DNA from: Gammaproteobacteria bacterium
Lineage (GTDB): Bacteria; Pseudomonadota; Gammaproteobacteria; UBA1113
Direction: 5' to 3'
Length of the DNA: 44,167 nt
Assembly: GCA_021773305.1 (NCBI GenBank)
Contig: JAJFKH010000008.1
Location: 1 to 44,167, forward strand
The notes beneath the pieces are model-generated. The model was not told where the DNA came from, did no database searches, and worked only from the letters and a program-made list of their open reading frames with translations. The stretch's first letter is position 1. Every line of letters starts with the position of its first letter. Position numbers and translations under genes: made by a program. Of the stretch, positions 28,508 to 36,873 are shown one piece after another.

Positions 28508-29598
28508 TGCAATTTATTGACTTGAAAACCCAGTATCAACATGTTGCAGAGCAGGTGAATGCTAATATTCAAAAGGTATTGGAGCATGGTCAGTATATCA
28601 TGGGTCAAGAGGTGGCTGAGCTAGAGACGCAGTTGCAGGATTTTGTGGGCGCCAGTCATTGTATTGGGGTTTCAAATGGCTCCGATGCATTGCTGATTGC
28701 CATGTTAGCATTGGGTATTGGCCCTGGAGATGAAGTCATTACTACGGCGTTTTCCTTTTTTGCCACAGCATCCATGATTAAATTGCTCGGCGCAAAACCT
28801 GTTTTTGTGGATATTGACCCACAGACTTACAACATCGATCCCGAATTAATTGAAAGTGTGATCAACGCTAAAACCAAAGCCATTCTTCCGGTGAGTCTCT
28901 ATGGTCAATGTGCAGATTTTAATGCTATTAACACGATTGCAGAAAAACATAATTTGCCCGTCATCGAAGATGCTGCTCAGAGTTTAGGTGCGACCTATCA
29001 GGGGAAACAATCTTGTAATCTCAGTACCATTGCAACGACGAGCTTTTTTCCTTCTAAGCCCTTAGGTTGTTATGGAGATGGGGGAGCTTGCTTTACGAAT
29101 GATTCAGAATTAGCCTTGCGCATGAAACAAATTCGCGTGCATGGACAAGAAAAGCGTTACCATCATGTACGCTTGGGTCTTAATGGGCGCTTGGATACGT
29201 TGCAAGCGGCGATTTTATTAGCAAAATTACCGTTGTTTATGGATGAAGTTGCCATGCGACAACGAGTGGCGGACAATTATCAAGCCTTGTTTGCTGACGT
29301 CGATACTGTAGTGATCCCCCACGTCGTGCCAAATAATACCAGCGTCTACGGGCAATATACCTTACGCGTAAAGCAACGTGATGAGTTGCAAGCGGTATTA
29401 AAAGGGAAGGGGATCCCAACGGCAGTGCATTACCCAGCCCCCATGTCATCTCAGCCAGCAATTGAGGATCATCGTGTAGGGCAATATCCTCATGCTGAAG
29501 CCGCCGCGAAAGAAGTGCTTAGCTTGCCCATGCACCCTTATTTGGGAATGGCCGATCAAGCTAAAATTGTTGCAGCGATTGAAGAGTTTTATGCATGA
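28507..29598 (+). CDS. wlbC: UDP-3-keto-GlcNAcA aminotransferase (DegT/DnrJ/EryC1 family; WlbC/WbpE)
   Basis: PLP enzyme that places an amino group at C3 using glutamate. The 363 residues contain GVSNGSDALLIAMLALGIG (54-72), VIEDAAQSLGA (152-162) with the PLP-interacting Asp, and TTSFFPSKPLGCYGDGG (177-193) with the PLP lysine Lys184. It lies between acetyltransferase and epimerase genes, with TAATG and ATGA overlaps on either side, so translation of the four genes is tightly coupled. In the pathway it acts after wlbA and before wlbB, so gene order is not reaction order. Confidence 0.92.
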   Translation: MQFIDLKTQYQHVAEQVNANIQKVLEHGQYIMGQEVAELETQLQDFVGASHCIGVSNGSDALLIAMLALGIGPGDEVITTAFSFFATASMIKLLGAKPVFVDIDPQTYNIDPELIESVINAKTKAILPVSLYGQCADFNAINTIAEKHNLPVIEDAAQSLGATYQGKQSCNLSTIATTSFFPSKPLGCYGDGGACFTNDSELALRMKQIRVHGQEKRYHHVRLGLNGRLDTLQAAILLAKLPLFMDEVAMRQRVADNYQALFADVDTVVIPHVVPNNTSVYGQYTLRVKQRDELQAVLKGKGIPTAVHYPAPMSSQPAIEDHRVGQYPHAEAAAKEVLSLPMHPYLGMADQAKIVAAIEEFYA

Positions 29599-30680
29599 AA
29601 ATTGTCACGATTATTGGCGCAAGACCTCAGTTTATCAAAGCGGCTATGGTGTCCCGAGTCTTTGCGACAAGAGAGGCTTGCCAGGAAATTTTGGTGCATA
29701 CAGGACAGCATTATCAAAATAATTTATCCGATATTTTTTTTACGGAGCTTCAGATCCCAATGCCGGATTATCATTTAGGGGTGGGATCGGCAACCCATGG
29801 ATTGCAGACAGGAAAGATGCTTGCAGCCATTGAGCAAGTTTTACTAAAAGAAAAACCCCACTGTCTGTTAGTCTACGGAGACACTAATTCAACTATGGCT
29901 GGAGCGTTGGCTGGGGCAAAATTACATATTCCTGTGGCGCATGTAGAAGCAGGGTTACGATCGTTTAATCGCAAAATGCCTGAAGAGATCAACCGGATCA
30001 CGACGGATCATATTTCAGATTATTGCTTTACGCCTTGCGATAATGCAAGTCAATTATTGCTTCAAGAAGGGATTTCTCAGAATATCATCCACCAGGTGGG
30101 GGATGTGATGTTCGATGCGGTGACCTTTTATGGAACCCTTGCGAAGGAAAAAAGTCAAATTCTGTCTCAATTGGAATTAGTAGAAAAACAATATTTTATT
30201 TGTACTATTCACAGAGCAGAGAATACCGATGATCCTAAACGTCTCCATGCTATTTTTGAAACGCTGATGACTTTAGCTGATAATCGGCCCGTGGTTTTAC
30301 CCCTACATCCGCGAACAGAAAAATATTTGCTAAAGTATGATTTAATGGGACGGGTAAAAGAAAAATTAACATTAATTGACCCCCTAGGGTACTTGGATAT
30401 GTGCCGCCTCACCATGGGTGCAGCCCTTGTGTTGACAGATTCGGGAGGATTGCAGAAGGAAGCGTATTTTAATCAAGTTCCTTGCGCAACCCTGCGCGAT
30501 GAGACGGAATGGGTAGAATTGGTGGAGCATGGTTGGAATCATTTAGTGCCTCCAACAAAAAGTAGCATCATGGTAGATGCTGTGGAAACATTGCTGAGTC
30601 AAGCCAAAGGTACCGCTACGGATCTATATGGGGACGGTCACAGTGCAGAGAAGGTTGTGGATATTTTACAGATCTTATAG
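29595..30680 (+). CDS. wlbD: UDP-sugar 2-epimerase, non-hydrolysing (WlbD/WbpI)
   Basis: Epimerase of the WecB fold. In this cassette it would convert UDP-2,3-diacetamido-glucuronate to the mannuronate epimer (UDP-ManNAc3NAcA). The 361 residues show GARPQFIKAAMVSR (8-21), HVEAGLRSFNRKMPEEINR and LTDSGGLQKEAYF, all conserved in the family. WecB itself acts on UDP-GlcNAc; the context with wlbA-wlbC argues for WlbD/WbpI, but the two cannot be separated by motif alone. It overlaps wlbC by four bases (ATGA), ending the cassette. A weak hairpin-plus-T-run terminator follows. Confidence 0.88.
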   Translation: MKIVTIIGARPQFIKAAMVSRVFATREACQEILVHTGQHYQNNLSDIFFTELQIPMPDYHLGVGSATHGLQTGKMLAAIEQVLLKEKPHCLLVYGDTNSTMAGALAGAKLHIPVAHVEAGLRSFNRKMPEEINRITTDHISDYCFTPCDNASQLLLQEGISQNIIHQVGDVMFDAVTFYGTLAKEKSQILSQLELVEKQYFICTIHRAENTDDPKRLHAIFETLMTLADNRPVVLPLHPRTEKYLLKYDLMGRVKEKLTLIDPLGYLDMCRLTMGAALVLTDSGGLQKEAYFNQVPCATLRDETEWVELVEHGWNHLVPPTKSSIMVDAVETLLSQAKGTATDLYGDGHSAEKVVDILQIL

Positions 30681-30711
30681 CCGTATATCTGGTATGGGAG
30701 GCTGGGGCTTG

Positions 30712-30740
30712 AGATAACTTGCTAATAAGTAATCTTTTTT
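30712..30740 (+). terminator. probable intrinsic terminator of the wlb operon
   Basis: AGAT-A-ACTT (30712-30720) pairs with AAGT-A-ATCT (30727-30735) across a six-base loop with one A-A mismatch, followed by T to 30740. It is GC-poor but has a good T run and lies 32 bases after wlbD. A second weak hairpin (TGAGTC with GGCTCA) follows further downstream in the same gap. Confidence 0.45.
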
Positions 30741-30890
30741 CTCCGTTTACCCTATGAATACCCTCATATCTTCTTCGATTATTTTTAATTTGAGTCAATT
30801 TGGCTCAGGCATTTTTGTTTACAGTTCCAGAAAATTATGATAGAGTCCGGCTCTATAAAAGAATAACTAATTAGGGAGTAATGTATAACT

Positions 30891-32606
30891 ATGAATGAGC
30901 AGTGGAAGATAGAAGAGAAAAAAGAAGAAGCTTCAGTATCTAAAGAAAATAGCACAGAAGTCTTCGATGAATCCAGCTTTGAGATACCAGAGATACCAGA
31001 GATACCAGAGATACCAGAGATACCAGAGATACCAGAGATACCAAAAAATTCTGACTATGAAAGATTGCTACAAGCGTGTAAAGATAATAATAAAGATCTC
31101 GCTCTGGGACTTATTGGAGATCCTGACATACCTATCAACCCTTCAAAGGCATCCCAAGTATCACCGCTGACTCACGCTTGTGAGCAAGGCAATATCAAGC
31201 TTGTCAAAGCCTTATTGGTAAGAGAGGATCTTGTTTTAGATTCTAATGATTACATTCGTTATGCTGGAAAAAACCAAAAAATTATTAATGCGTTATTGAC
31301 ACATCCTAAGCTTAGAATAGTGAATAACCTTAGTCAATCATTGTTCAGGGTTCAAGATTTATTTACTGGATGTGAGGAACAGCATGAAGATATTGCTAAC
31401 TTTCTTGTAAAGCAAATCAGGCATTTCCAGCATATCGAGCACTTATTACGGTTGTTTGATGCCATTGGCATAGGCTATGGAAATGAAGCCGGGGAAGCAA
31501 ACGAAAACGGCCCTTGTGATGAACATTTGAAAGGGCTACGGTACCGAAAAATGTTAGGAGAGGTTGGGTTATATGGTTATCGTGAAACAAATGATACTGA
31601 AAAGGTTGCTCGGGCAGGTATCAAATGTGCTAGAGCTATCATCAAAACTAAAAAAAGCATCCTTTCTCAAGAAGAATATACGCAATGTGAAAAACTTTTT
31701 GATCGACAAATTACTCGACTTAATTCGGATAGGGATCAAAGCGAAAGAAAAGAACTTTTAAGTTGGTTTCACAATACTGAGAACGTCAAGATCTTGATAG
31801 AGGTAAAACTTGAGGAAGCGAAGAAGATTTCTATGGTAGCGGATGATGGGGGTGAAATTGAAGACAATAGTTTATGGAAGGCTTGTATCCAAGAGAACGT
31901 GGAACAGGTTAAAGTGCTCTTAGCCGATCCTAGTACTCAGCTTCAGCAAAGTGAACCTGAACTCTCACCTATTTTTGCAGCCTTAATGACCAAAAATATG
32001 CCTATCCTTAAGCTCTTGCTAGACTGCAAGGAGATTGACTTGAGTTCTAAGCAACTTTTTTCTTTTGCTAAAGAACCGGATTTTATCAATGAATTACTAA
32101 AGCGTCCGGAAATAAATGTTGTTAGCAACATAGATTTCTTCTATGGATTTTTAAAGGTTAGTACATCCGAAGAAAAGCAATCTGGGCTTTCTGAAAAGTT
32201 TGTAAAACAGATTAAAAATATTCAACATATTCATCATCTTCTCGAAATTTTTGATGCAATCGGCATAGGCCGAGGCAACAACATAGGAGAGTTTGATTCT
32301 TGTTATTTTGCTAGACTTCGGCACCGAAAGCTTTGGGGCCCTTCACACTTCGGTAAAATGGGTTATCGCGAAACTAATGATACTGAGGTGATTGCCTGGG
32401 CAGGTATCAAACGTGCTAAAGCTATCATAAAAAATAAAAATGGCTTAACTCAGAAAGAATATGAGCAATGTATCAAGCTTTTCAATAGACAAATCGCTCG
32501 AAATGAAAGCAGTGATGATCGTAAAGCAAAGGAAAATATTTTAAAATGGTTGGATTCTCAATCGAAGATTGCTGAGGAAGTTCCTCCACTGCTGAATGAG
32601 CCTTAA
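30891..32606 (+). CDS. ankyrin-like protein with a duplicated unknown helical module
   Basis: A 571-residue soluble protein that I cannot assign to a named family. Residues 1-30 are charged; 31-51 are seven Glu-Ile-Pro repeats. Then come two copies of a unit of about 260 residues (about 55-306 and 319-557). Each unit starts with degenerate ankyrin-type helices (LLQACKDNNKDLALGLI; LWKACIQENVEQVKVLL), continues with helices ending in LFDAIGIG or IFDAIGIG (from 188 and 453), and has a shared core: RxRK, GYRETNDTE (229-237 and 491-499), AGIKxAxAIIK, EYxQCxKLFxRQI. The copies are clearly homologous but well diverged. There is no membrane segment or signal peptide. A GGGAG lies rather far (about 12 bases) from the ATG. 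Effector role is plausible by analogy with ankyrin proteins, not shown. Confidence 0.75.
   Translation: MNEQWKIEEKKEEASVSKENSTEVFDESSFEIPEIPEIPEIPEIPEIPEIPKNSDYERLLQACKDNNKDLALGLIGDPDIPINPSKASQVSPLTHACEQGNIKLVKALLVREDLVLDSNDYIRYAGKNQKIINALLTHPKLRIVNNLSQSLFRVQDLFTGCEEQHEDIANFLVKQIRHFQHIEHLLRLFDAIGIGYGNEAGEANENGPCDEHLKGLRYRKMLGEVGLYGYRETNDTEKVARAGIKCARAIIKTKKSILSQEEYTQCEKLFDRQITRLNSDRDQSERKELLSWFHNTENVKILIEVKLEEAKKISMVADDGGEIEDNSLWKACIQENVEQVKVLLADPSTQLQQSEPELSPIFAALMTKNMPILKLLLDCKEIDLSSKQLFSFAKEPDFINELLKRPEINVVSNIDFFYGFLKVSTSEEKQSGLSEKFVKQIKNIQHIHHLLEIFDAIGIGRGNNIGEFDSCYFARLRHRKLWGPSHFGKMGYRETNDTEVIAWAGIKRAKAIIKNKNGLTQKEYEQCIKLFNRQIARNESSDDRKAKENILKWLDSQSKIAEEVPPLLNEP
30981..31043 (+). repeat. 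seven tandem copies of a 9-bp unit encoding Glu-Ile-Pro
   Basis: GAGATACCA is repeated exactly seven times without mismatch. Each unit keeps frame, so copy-number change by slippage would lengthen or shorten the EIP linker (residues 31-51) without breaking the gene. Perfect identity suggests recent expansion. An extended Pro-rich spacer could separate an N-terminal signal from the helical units. Confidence 0.95.
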
Positions 32607-32698
32607 AATTTTTGCACTAAGGTCAAGGTTGTACTTGAATTCTTCGCTCAGGACTTGTTCATAGCGCCTAGGGCAAATATCTTCATGCAGGTGATACT

Positions 32699-32743
32699 AG
32701 GGTTGTTCCATTAGAGCACGACTCATTTTAATGGGACAGCCCT
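32699..32743 (+). other. 15-bp hairpin between converging genes
   Basis: AGGGTTGTTCCATTA (32699-32713) pairs along its full length with TAATGGGACAGCCCT (32729-32743) in the plus-strand RNA, using two G-U pairs; the loop is 15 bases. On the minus strand the same two positions are A-C mismatches, so the plus-strand transcript forms the better structure. It lies 92 bases after the 571-residue gene and 12 bases from the end of the opposing transporter gene. Only a weak T-rich tail (TCTTTATT) follows. It could end the plus transcript, or be a scar of a small mobile element. Confidence 0.55.
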
Positions 32744-32754
32744 GTCTTTATTAA

Positions 32755-33642
32755 TTACTGTTGGTCACGTTTTTTTAGCACAAGCATATTTCCTACAATA
32801 ATCAGAGCAATACCGACAAAGGTATTGTTTTCCCAGTAGAAGGTTTCAAAAAATGTGGATAAGAGCATGGCGTGGTTGGGCGTTATGATGAAAATATAAG
32901 CGGCTCGCTCTGGGCCGATATTGCCGAGTAATTTAAGATAACAGCCGAAGGCTATCACTGTACCAAAAATAGCTAAAAACAGCAGAGACGCAACGTAAGG
33001 CATTGAAAAATCAAAGCCGATAGATTGCCCCATGAGTACTGCCACCAACGCACTAAAAATAGCACCGTAACACATACTGTAAGCACTGCCTTGTAGGATA
33101 GGAATTTGATAGACTTGGTTACGCTTTGCGATCATATTACCGATGGAGGCGGTATAGGTTGCTAGAGTGCAGTAACCTAATCCTATGAGCATATTATGTA
33201 GCCCTTCCGTGGTATGGGTTGCGGCTTTAATTTGTGACCAGAAAACCTCACACAAACCCATGATCCCAAATAAGGCTCCAAGCACAATTTTTATGGAAAT
33301 AGGTGTTTTAAAGAAAATACGAGCATTGATAATGTTCATAATTGCTATTAATGCGGCAATGACAGCGACCACACCACTGACTAAATAAGCAGAACCAACA
33401 TAAAAAAGTAGATAATTTCCGGAAAATAAGAAGATCCCTTGGCCTATCATTGCAATATGATCGGTGCCTTTGAGGGTGACTTTTTTTGAAAATGGAAGAC
33501 AACAAATTAACAAAATTCCGGACAGAGCAAACCGATAGGTTACAGACCAGGCTGCTGGAACCTGCCCCACTTGGTATTGAATACCGAGCCAGGTGGTACC
33601 CCAGATAATAATCGTTGTGAGATAAAAAGCAGCATTAATCAT
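32755..33642 (-). CDS. DMT-superfamily (EamA-type) transporter
   Basis: Ten-helix inner-membrane permease of 295 residues made of two EamA repeats; the first starts with LTTIIIWGTTWLGIQYQVG (8-26) and the second has GLGYCTLATYTASIGNMIA (about 154-172). Members export metabolites, amino acids or drugs; the substrate cannot be predicted. It ends in a basic tail (LKKRDQQ). The ATG overlaps the ogt stop in an ATGA (33639-33642), so it is coupled to ogt and may belong to the long rpsP transcript. Confidence 0.88.
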   Translation of the reverse strand: MINAAFYLTTIIIWGTTWLGIQYQVGQVPAAWSVTYRFALSGILLICCLPFSKKVTLKGTDHIAMIGQGIFLFSGNYLLFYVGSAYLVSGVVAVIAALIAIMNIINARIFFKTPISIKIVLGALFGIMGLCEVFWSQIKAATHTTEGLHNMLIGLGYCTLATYTASIGNMIAKRNQVYQIPILQGSAYSMCYGAIFSALVAVLMGQSIGFDFSMPYVASLLFLAIFGTVIAFGCYLKLLGNIGPERAAYIFIITPNHAMLLSTFFETFYWENNTFVGIALIIVGNMLVLKKRDQQ

Positions 33643-34136
33643 TGAGGTCGATGCTCATGGGCTAGGAGCCACTTTTTTATTTGAAATAATGTTCCATCAG
33701 TTGCGCCAGCGTAACCCCCTTGATGGGTTTTTGCAATGATTCGATGGCAAGGAATAATAAGAGGAATAGGATTTCGGCGACAAGCTTGGCCAATAGCTTG
33801 GGCGCAGCTTTTTAGCTCTTGTGCTAACTGGCCATAGGTTTTGGGAATGCCGGGTTTAATTTTTTGCAGGGCTTGCCATACGCTTATTTGAAAGGGTGTG
33901 CCGGTAGGTGCCAGAGGTATTGAAAAATTGTGGAGAGGATCTTTCAGGTAGTGCTGAATTTGTTCAGCAATGTTTTTCTCGAAAGAAGTCTGTGGAAACC
34001 GGTCAGAGATATGTTTAAAAATAAACTCAAGTTGCGTTATGCATTGTTGATTGTGGCAAATAAGAAGATTAGAAAGGGGGGTTAACAGAGTGAAAACGGT
34101 CTCATCTTTTGACGACGAGACCGTATCATTTTTCAT
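33639..34136 (-). CDS. ogt: methylated-DNA--protein-cysteine methyltransferase
   Basis: Suicide repair protein that removes methyl groups from O6-alkylguanine. The 165 residues show VWQALQKIKPGIPKTYGQLA (the DNA-binding helix-turn-helix with arginine-finger region, about 87-105), then the active-site IIPCHRII with Cys130-His131, and GGYAGATDGTLFQIKKWLL. There is no Ada-type N-terminal domain. The ATG lies one base after the rplS stop, so it seems attached to the ribosomal operon. The next gene overlaps by four bases. Confidence 0.94.
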   Translation of the reverse strand: MKNDTVSSSKDETVFTLLTPLSNLLICHNQQCITQLEFIFKHISDRFPQTSFEKNIAEQIQHYLKDPLHNFSIPLAPTGTPFQISVWQALQKIKPGIPKTYGQLAQELKSCAQAIGQACRRNPIPLIIPCHRIIAKTHQGGYAGATDGTLFQIKKWLLAHEHRPQ

Positions 34137-34137
34137 A

Positions 34138-34521
34138 TCAGTCTTTCTTATCTTTGGCTGCTTTTTTTACTTTGCTAACGAGTTTTTCTTTGATTCTGGC
34201 GGCCCGACCGGTTAATCCACGGAGATAGTAGAGTTTAGCTCGGCGCACATCACCTCGGCGTTTGACTTCGATGTTGTCAATTATAGGGCTATAAGTTCTA
34301 AATACTCGCTCAACACCTTCCCCGTGAGAAATTTTACGTACGGTGAAGGACGAATTAAAGCCGCGGTTACGCTTAGCGATGATGACCCCTTCAAAGGCTT
34401 GTAGTCGTGCACGAGTGCCTTCTTTAACTTTTACGCTAACGACAACCGTATCACCGGGATTAAATTCTGGGATGGTTTTCCCCATTTGCTCTTGCTCAAT
34501 TTGTTCAATAATTTTGCTCAT
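34138..34521 (-). CDS. rplS: 50S ribosomal protein L19
   Basis: Ribosomal protein at the 30S-50S interface. The 127 residues show the conserved [30 protein letters not shown] and [33 protein letters not shown] segments and a lysine-rich C-terminal extension. It is fourth in rpsP-rimM-trmD-rplS, the standard bacterial order. The gap to trmD is nine bases. Confidence 0.98.
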   Translation of the reverse strand: MSKIIEQIEQEQMGKTIPEFNPGDTVVVSVKVKEGTRARLQAFEGVIIAKRNRGFNSSFTVRKISHGEGVERVFRTYSPIIDNIEVKRRGDVRRAKLYYLRGLTGRAARIKEKLVSKVKKAAKDKKD

Positions 34522-34530
34522 CGGTGACTC

Positions 34531-35265
34531 CTATGCATCGCCCTTTGTTAATTCAGCCAATATTCGTTGTTGTTCCGGTGTCAGTTGCATGGCTTCCAAC
34601 AGATCCGGTCGTCGTTCCCAAGTGCGAAGCAGTGCTTGTTTTAAGCGCCACTTTGCAATTGCTTTGTGATCGCCACTGAGAAGCACAGTAGGAACTTTTA
34701 GCCCCTGGTATTCCTCTGGACGAGTAAAGTGAGGATAATCGAGCAAGCCCTCACAAAAAGAATCTTGCTGGGCAGAATCCTCATCACCTAATACACCAGG
34801 TAGAAGGCGAGTAATCGCGTCAATCATGACCATTATAGCCAATTCACCACCCGTTAGTACATAATCGCCAATAGACCATTCTTCATCTACTTGGCTGGTG
34901 ATAATTCTTTCATCAATGCCTTCGTACCGGCCCGCCAATAATATCAGCTTTTTGCCAGCAGTAAATTGTTTTGCGGCATTATAATCAAACTTTTTCCCCT
35001 GGGGGGAAAGGTAGATGACCTTTGTATCCTGGCCGATGCTTTCTCGTGCCAGGTTAATGGTGTCTGAAATAGGCTGTATCCCCATGACCATCCCAGGCCC
35101 ACCCCCATAGGGTCGGTCATCCACTGTATGGTGCTTACACTGGCTGTGATCCCGAGGATCATACAGACTGACGTCTACTAACCCCTGCTTTTTTGCCCGG
35201 CCTACCACGCCATAATCTAGCGGGGTAAACATGTCTGGGAAAATGGAAATAACAGCAAATTTCAT
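34531..35265 (-). CDS. trmD: tRNA (guanine-N1)-methyltransferase
   Basis: SPOUT-fold enzyme that makes m1G37 in tRNAs reading CNN codons, preventing frameshifts. The 244 residues include the start [29 protein letters not shown], the knot-forming [13 protein letters not shown] and [21 protein letters not shown], and the catalytic Asp in [11 protein letters not shown]. Four bases separate it from rimM and nine from rplS. The final residues (LAELTKGDA) are normal. It is the third gene of the operon. Confidence 0.98.
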   Translation of the reverse strand: MKFAVISIFPDMFTPLDYGVVGRAKKQGLVDVSLYDPRDHSQCKHHTVDDRPYGGGPGMVMGIQPISDTINLARESIGQDTKVIYLSPQGKKFDYNAAKQFTAGKKLILLAGRYEGIDERIITSQVDEEWSIGDYVLTGGELAIMVMIDAITRLLPGVLGDEDSAQQDSFCEGLLDYPHFTRPEEYQGLKVPTVLLSGDHKAIAKWRLKQALLRTWERRPDLLEAMQLTPEQQRILAELTKGDA

Positions 35266-35269
35266 GGGG

Positions 35270-35815
35270 CTAAAAATCAGGATCCCAATCCACCGTAATG
35301 CTGCCTTCTGCCAGATTAACCTGTTTAACGACTTGTTCCCGGATAAAAGGCACTAAGCGTTCTTTCTCCCCTTTTACCACGAGGACATCGTTAGCGCCTG
35401 TGCTAAAGAGGTATTCTACGTTGCCTAGGATTTGATCCTCGACAGTCCGTACTTCTAGATCCTGTAGATCAGACCAGTAATACTCTCCTTCATCGAGGGT
35501 AGGTAAATTGCTCCGAGGGGTGCCCATTTTCAATCCTGTATAAAGCCTAGCGTCTTCTGGATTATCACAGCCGACTAACTTAGCAATAATGCTGGTACCA
35601 TGAGCTTTAATGGCTTCTATCTCAAGTACTTGCCACTGATTGTCAATGAAAAAATACAGTGGTTTGTAATCAACGATATTGCTCATGGGATCTGTGTAGG
35701 AATTGACCTTCAACCAGCCTTTAATGCCATAGGTTTTCCCTAGGCTGCCTAAGACAACGATATTGTTGTCATTCAGCTCGGCAGGAATGGGTTTTGCTAC
35801 AGAGATCGCCATCAT
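35270..35815 (-). CDS. rimM: 16S rRNA processing protein RimM
   Basis: Ribosome maturation factor that binds S19 in the 30S head. The 181 residues have the N-terminal barrel ([23 protein letters not shown]) and the C-terminal PRC barrel ([28 protein letters not shown]). The ATG shares an A with the rpsP TAA (35815); a second ATG follows directly at 35812. A GAGG lies seven bases before the first ATG, so I keep it. Confidence 0.97.
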   Translation of the reverse strand: MMAISVAKPIPAELNDNNIVVLGSLGKTYGIKGWLKVNSYTDPMSNIVDYKPLYFFIDNQWQVLEIEAIKAHGTSIIAKLVGCDNPEDARLYTGLKMGTPRSNLPTLDEGEYYWSDLQDLEVRTVEDQILGNVEYLFSTGANDVLVVKGEKERLVPFIREQVVKQVNLAEGSITVDWDPDF

Positions 35816-36087
35816 TATGCTGCCTCAGCTTTTTCCTTAGGAGGTTGGTTTGCATAATCTTTGGCAATGCGCCGCACCCGAGGAGAAGGTTTAGCCCCTT
35901 GAGCCACCCAATGGTTAAGACGTTCCACATCCAAGCGAATTTTTTCTTGGTTTCCCATTGCGACAGGGTTGTAAAACCCTATAGCTTCGATCCGACGGCC
36001 ATCGCGGGGGCTGCGTTTGTCTGCTACAACTATATGATAAAATGGACGTTTTTTTGATCCGCCCCGAGCTAAACGAATAACTACCAT
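35815..36087 (-). CDS. rpsP: 30S ribosomal protein S16
   Basis: Small-subunit assembly protein; 90 residues, with [39 protein letters not shown] and the [11 protein letters not shown] segment. It starts the rpsP-rimM-trmD-rplS operon on the minus strand. A GAGGAT ribosome binding sequence precedes the ATG, and a promoter is predicted at 36125-36153. The C-terminal tail is Lys/Glu/Ala rich, as is usual. Confidence 0.98.
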   Translation of the reverse strand: MVVIRLARGGSKKRPFYHIVVADKRSPRDGRRIEAIGFYNPVAMGNQEKIRLDVERLNHWVAQGAKPSPRVRRIAKDYANQPPKEKAEAA

Positions 36088-36124
36088 GGTATTTTATATC
36101 CTCATTTGTTTGGGTTTTGGTCGT

Positions 36125-36153
36125 AAAATAACCTTTCTCCAAAATTAAGCCAA
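36125..36153 (-). promoter_or_regulatory. candidate promoter of the rpsP operon
   Basis: On the minus strand: TTGGCT, 17-base spacer, TATTTT. Transcription would start about 30 bases before the rpsP ATG. It is a modest match in the -10 box, but it is the best pair in the 117-base gap after the kinase-fold gene. Confidence 0.4.
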
Positions 36154-36204
36154 TAATTGTACGAAATTTTTCGCACTTTGAGAAGGGCTAAAGGAAATTT
36201 TTCT

Positions 36205-36873
36205 TTACCATTCTAGCAGTTGGCAGCGTTTTTGGGCAAAAATTTTGAATTTTTCCATTAAAAGAGAGGTTTGCCGAGGATTTAACTGGGCTGATTGGGC
36301 ATAGGCGTTGATAAAAACCTTGTGATCGGCTTTGCTAAACAGTGATTTAAAGCTGCGATTGAAGAGAAAAGTTGTGATGTTTTTGATCTGCCGCCGGGTA
36401 GGCACCTTTAGCCAATGAAAGTTTACATTTTGCACATCGATTAAGTAGAATTTTTCGTCCCATAGGAGGATGTTACCTGGATGCAGATCACGAAAATAAA
36501 TGCCATGTTGATGCAGTGAATAGATAAAGTGTGCCGTCTTTTCCAAGAGCGGTGTGTTGTTCTTAAGGAGGGCATCTAGAGACGTTCCAGGGAGCTTTTG
36601 ATAGCGTATGTAGATACTATTATCTTCAGAGCAATCATAAGCACTGATGGGAATGATGCTCTCAAAGTCCTTTTTCTGTAGTCGCTGACTATTGCAAATG
36701 AAGCGTTTTGCTCTGCGTTTTGCCCTATTGAGATTATTTTTGCCATAAAATAATTTGAGTATGGTGCCATCGGCTAGTTCAAAAATCCGATCCCGGCCAT
36801 TTTTACTGTGGATCACCGTCGCTGTTTTGATGAGAAGGGAAAATTCTGCTAGGGTGATGGGAGTTATGTTCAC
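36205..36873 (-). CDS. small kinase-fold protein (lipopolysaccharide/Kdo kinase-like)
   Basis: A 222-residue protein with the core of the protein-kinase fold: TILKLF with a candidate ATP-binding Lys40, YIRYQKLPGTSLDALL as hinge, catalytic loop FRDLHPGNILL with Asp129, His131 and Asn134, and metal-binding LIDVQN with Asp146. The DLHPGN form and compact size resemble the Kdo kinase/WaaP group that phosphorylates inner-core lipopolysaccharide, but it could act on another substrate. It starts at GTG 36873, directly after the ffh TAG with no gap. There is no membrane segment. Basic stretches (RAKRRAKRFI) may contact membranes or nucleic acid. Confidence 0.75.
   Translation of the reverse strand: MNITPITLAEFSLLIKTATVIHSKNGRDRIFELADGTILKLFYGKNNLNRAKRRAKRFICNSQRLQKKDFESIIPISAYDCSEDNSIYIRYQKLPGTSLDALLKNNTPLLEKTAHFIYSLHQHGIYFRDLHPGNILLWDEKFYLIDVQNVNFHWLKVPTRRQIKNITTFLFNRSFKSLFSKADHKVFINAYAQSAQLNPRQTSLLMEKFKIFAQKRCQLLEW

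Noticed and set aside
30981-31043. CRISPR-like or regulatory DNA repeat
   Set aside because: It is a 9-bp in-frame coding repeat without spacers.
32607-32754. Minus-strand coding remnant (reads CPRRYEQVLSEEFKYNLD) after the transporter gene
   Set aside because: No start, ribosome binding site or extended frame supports a gene; it may be chance.
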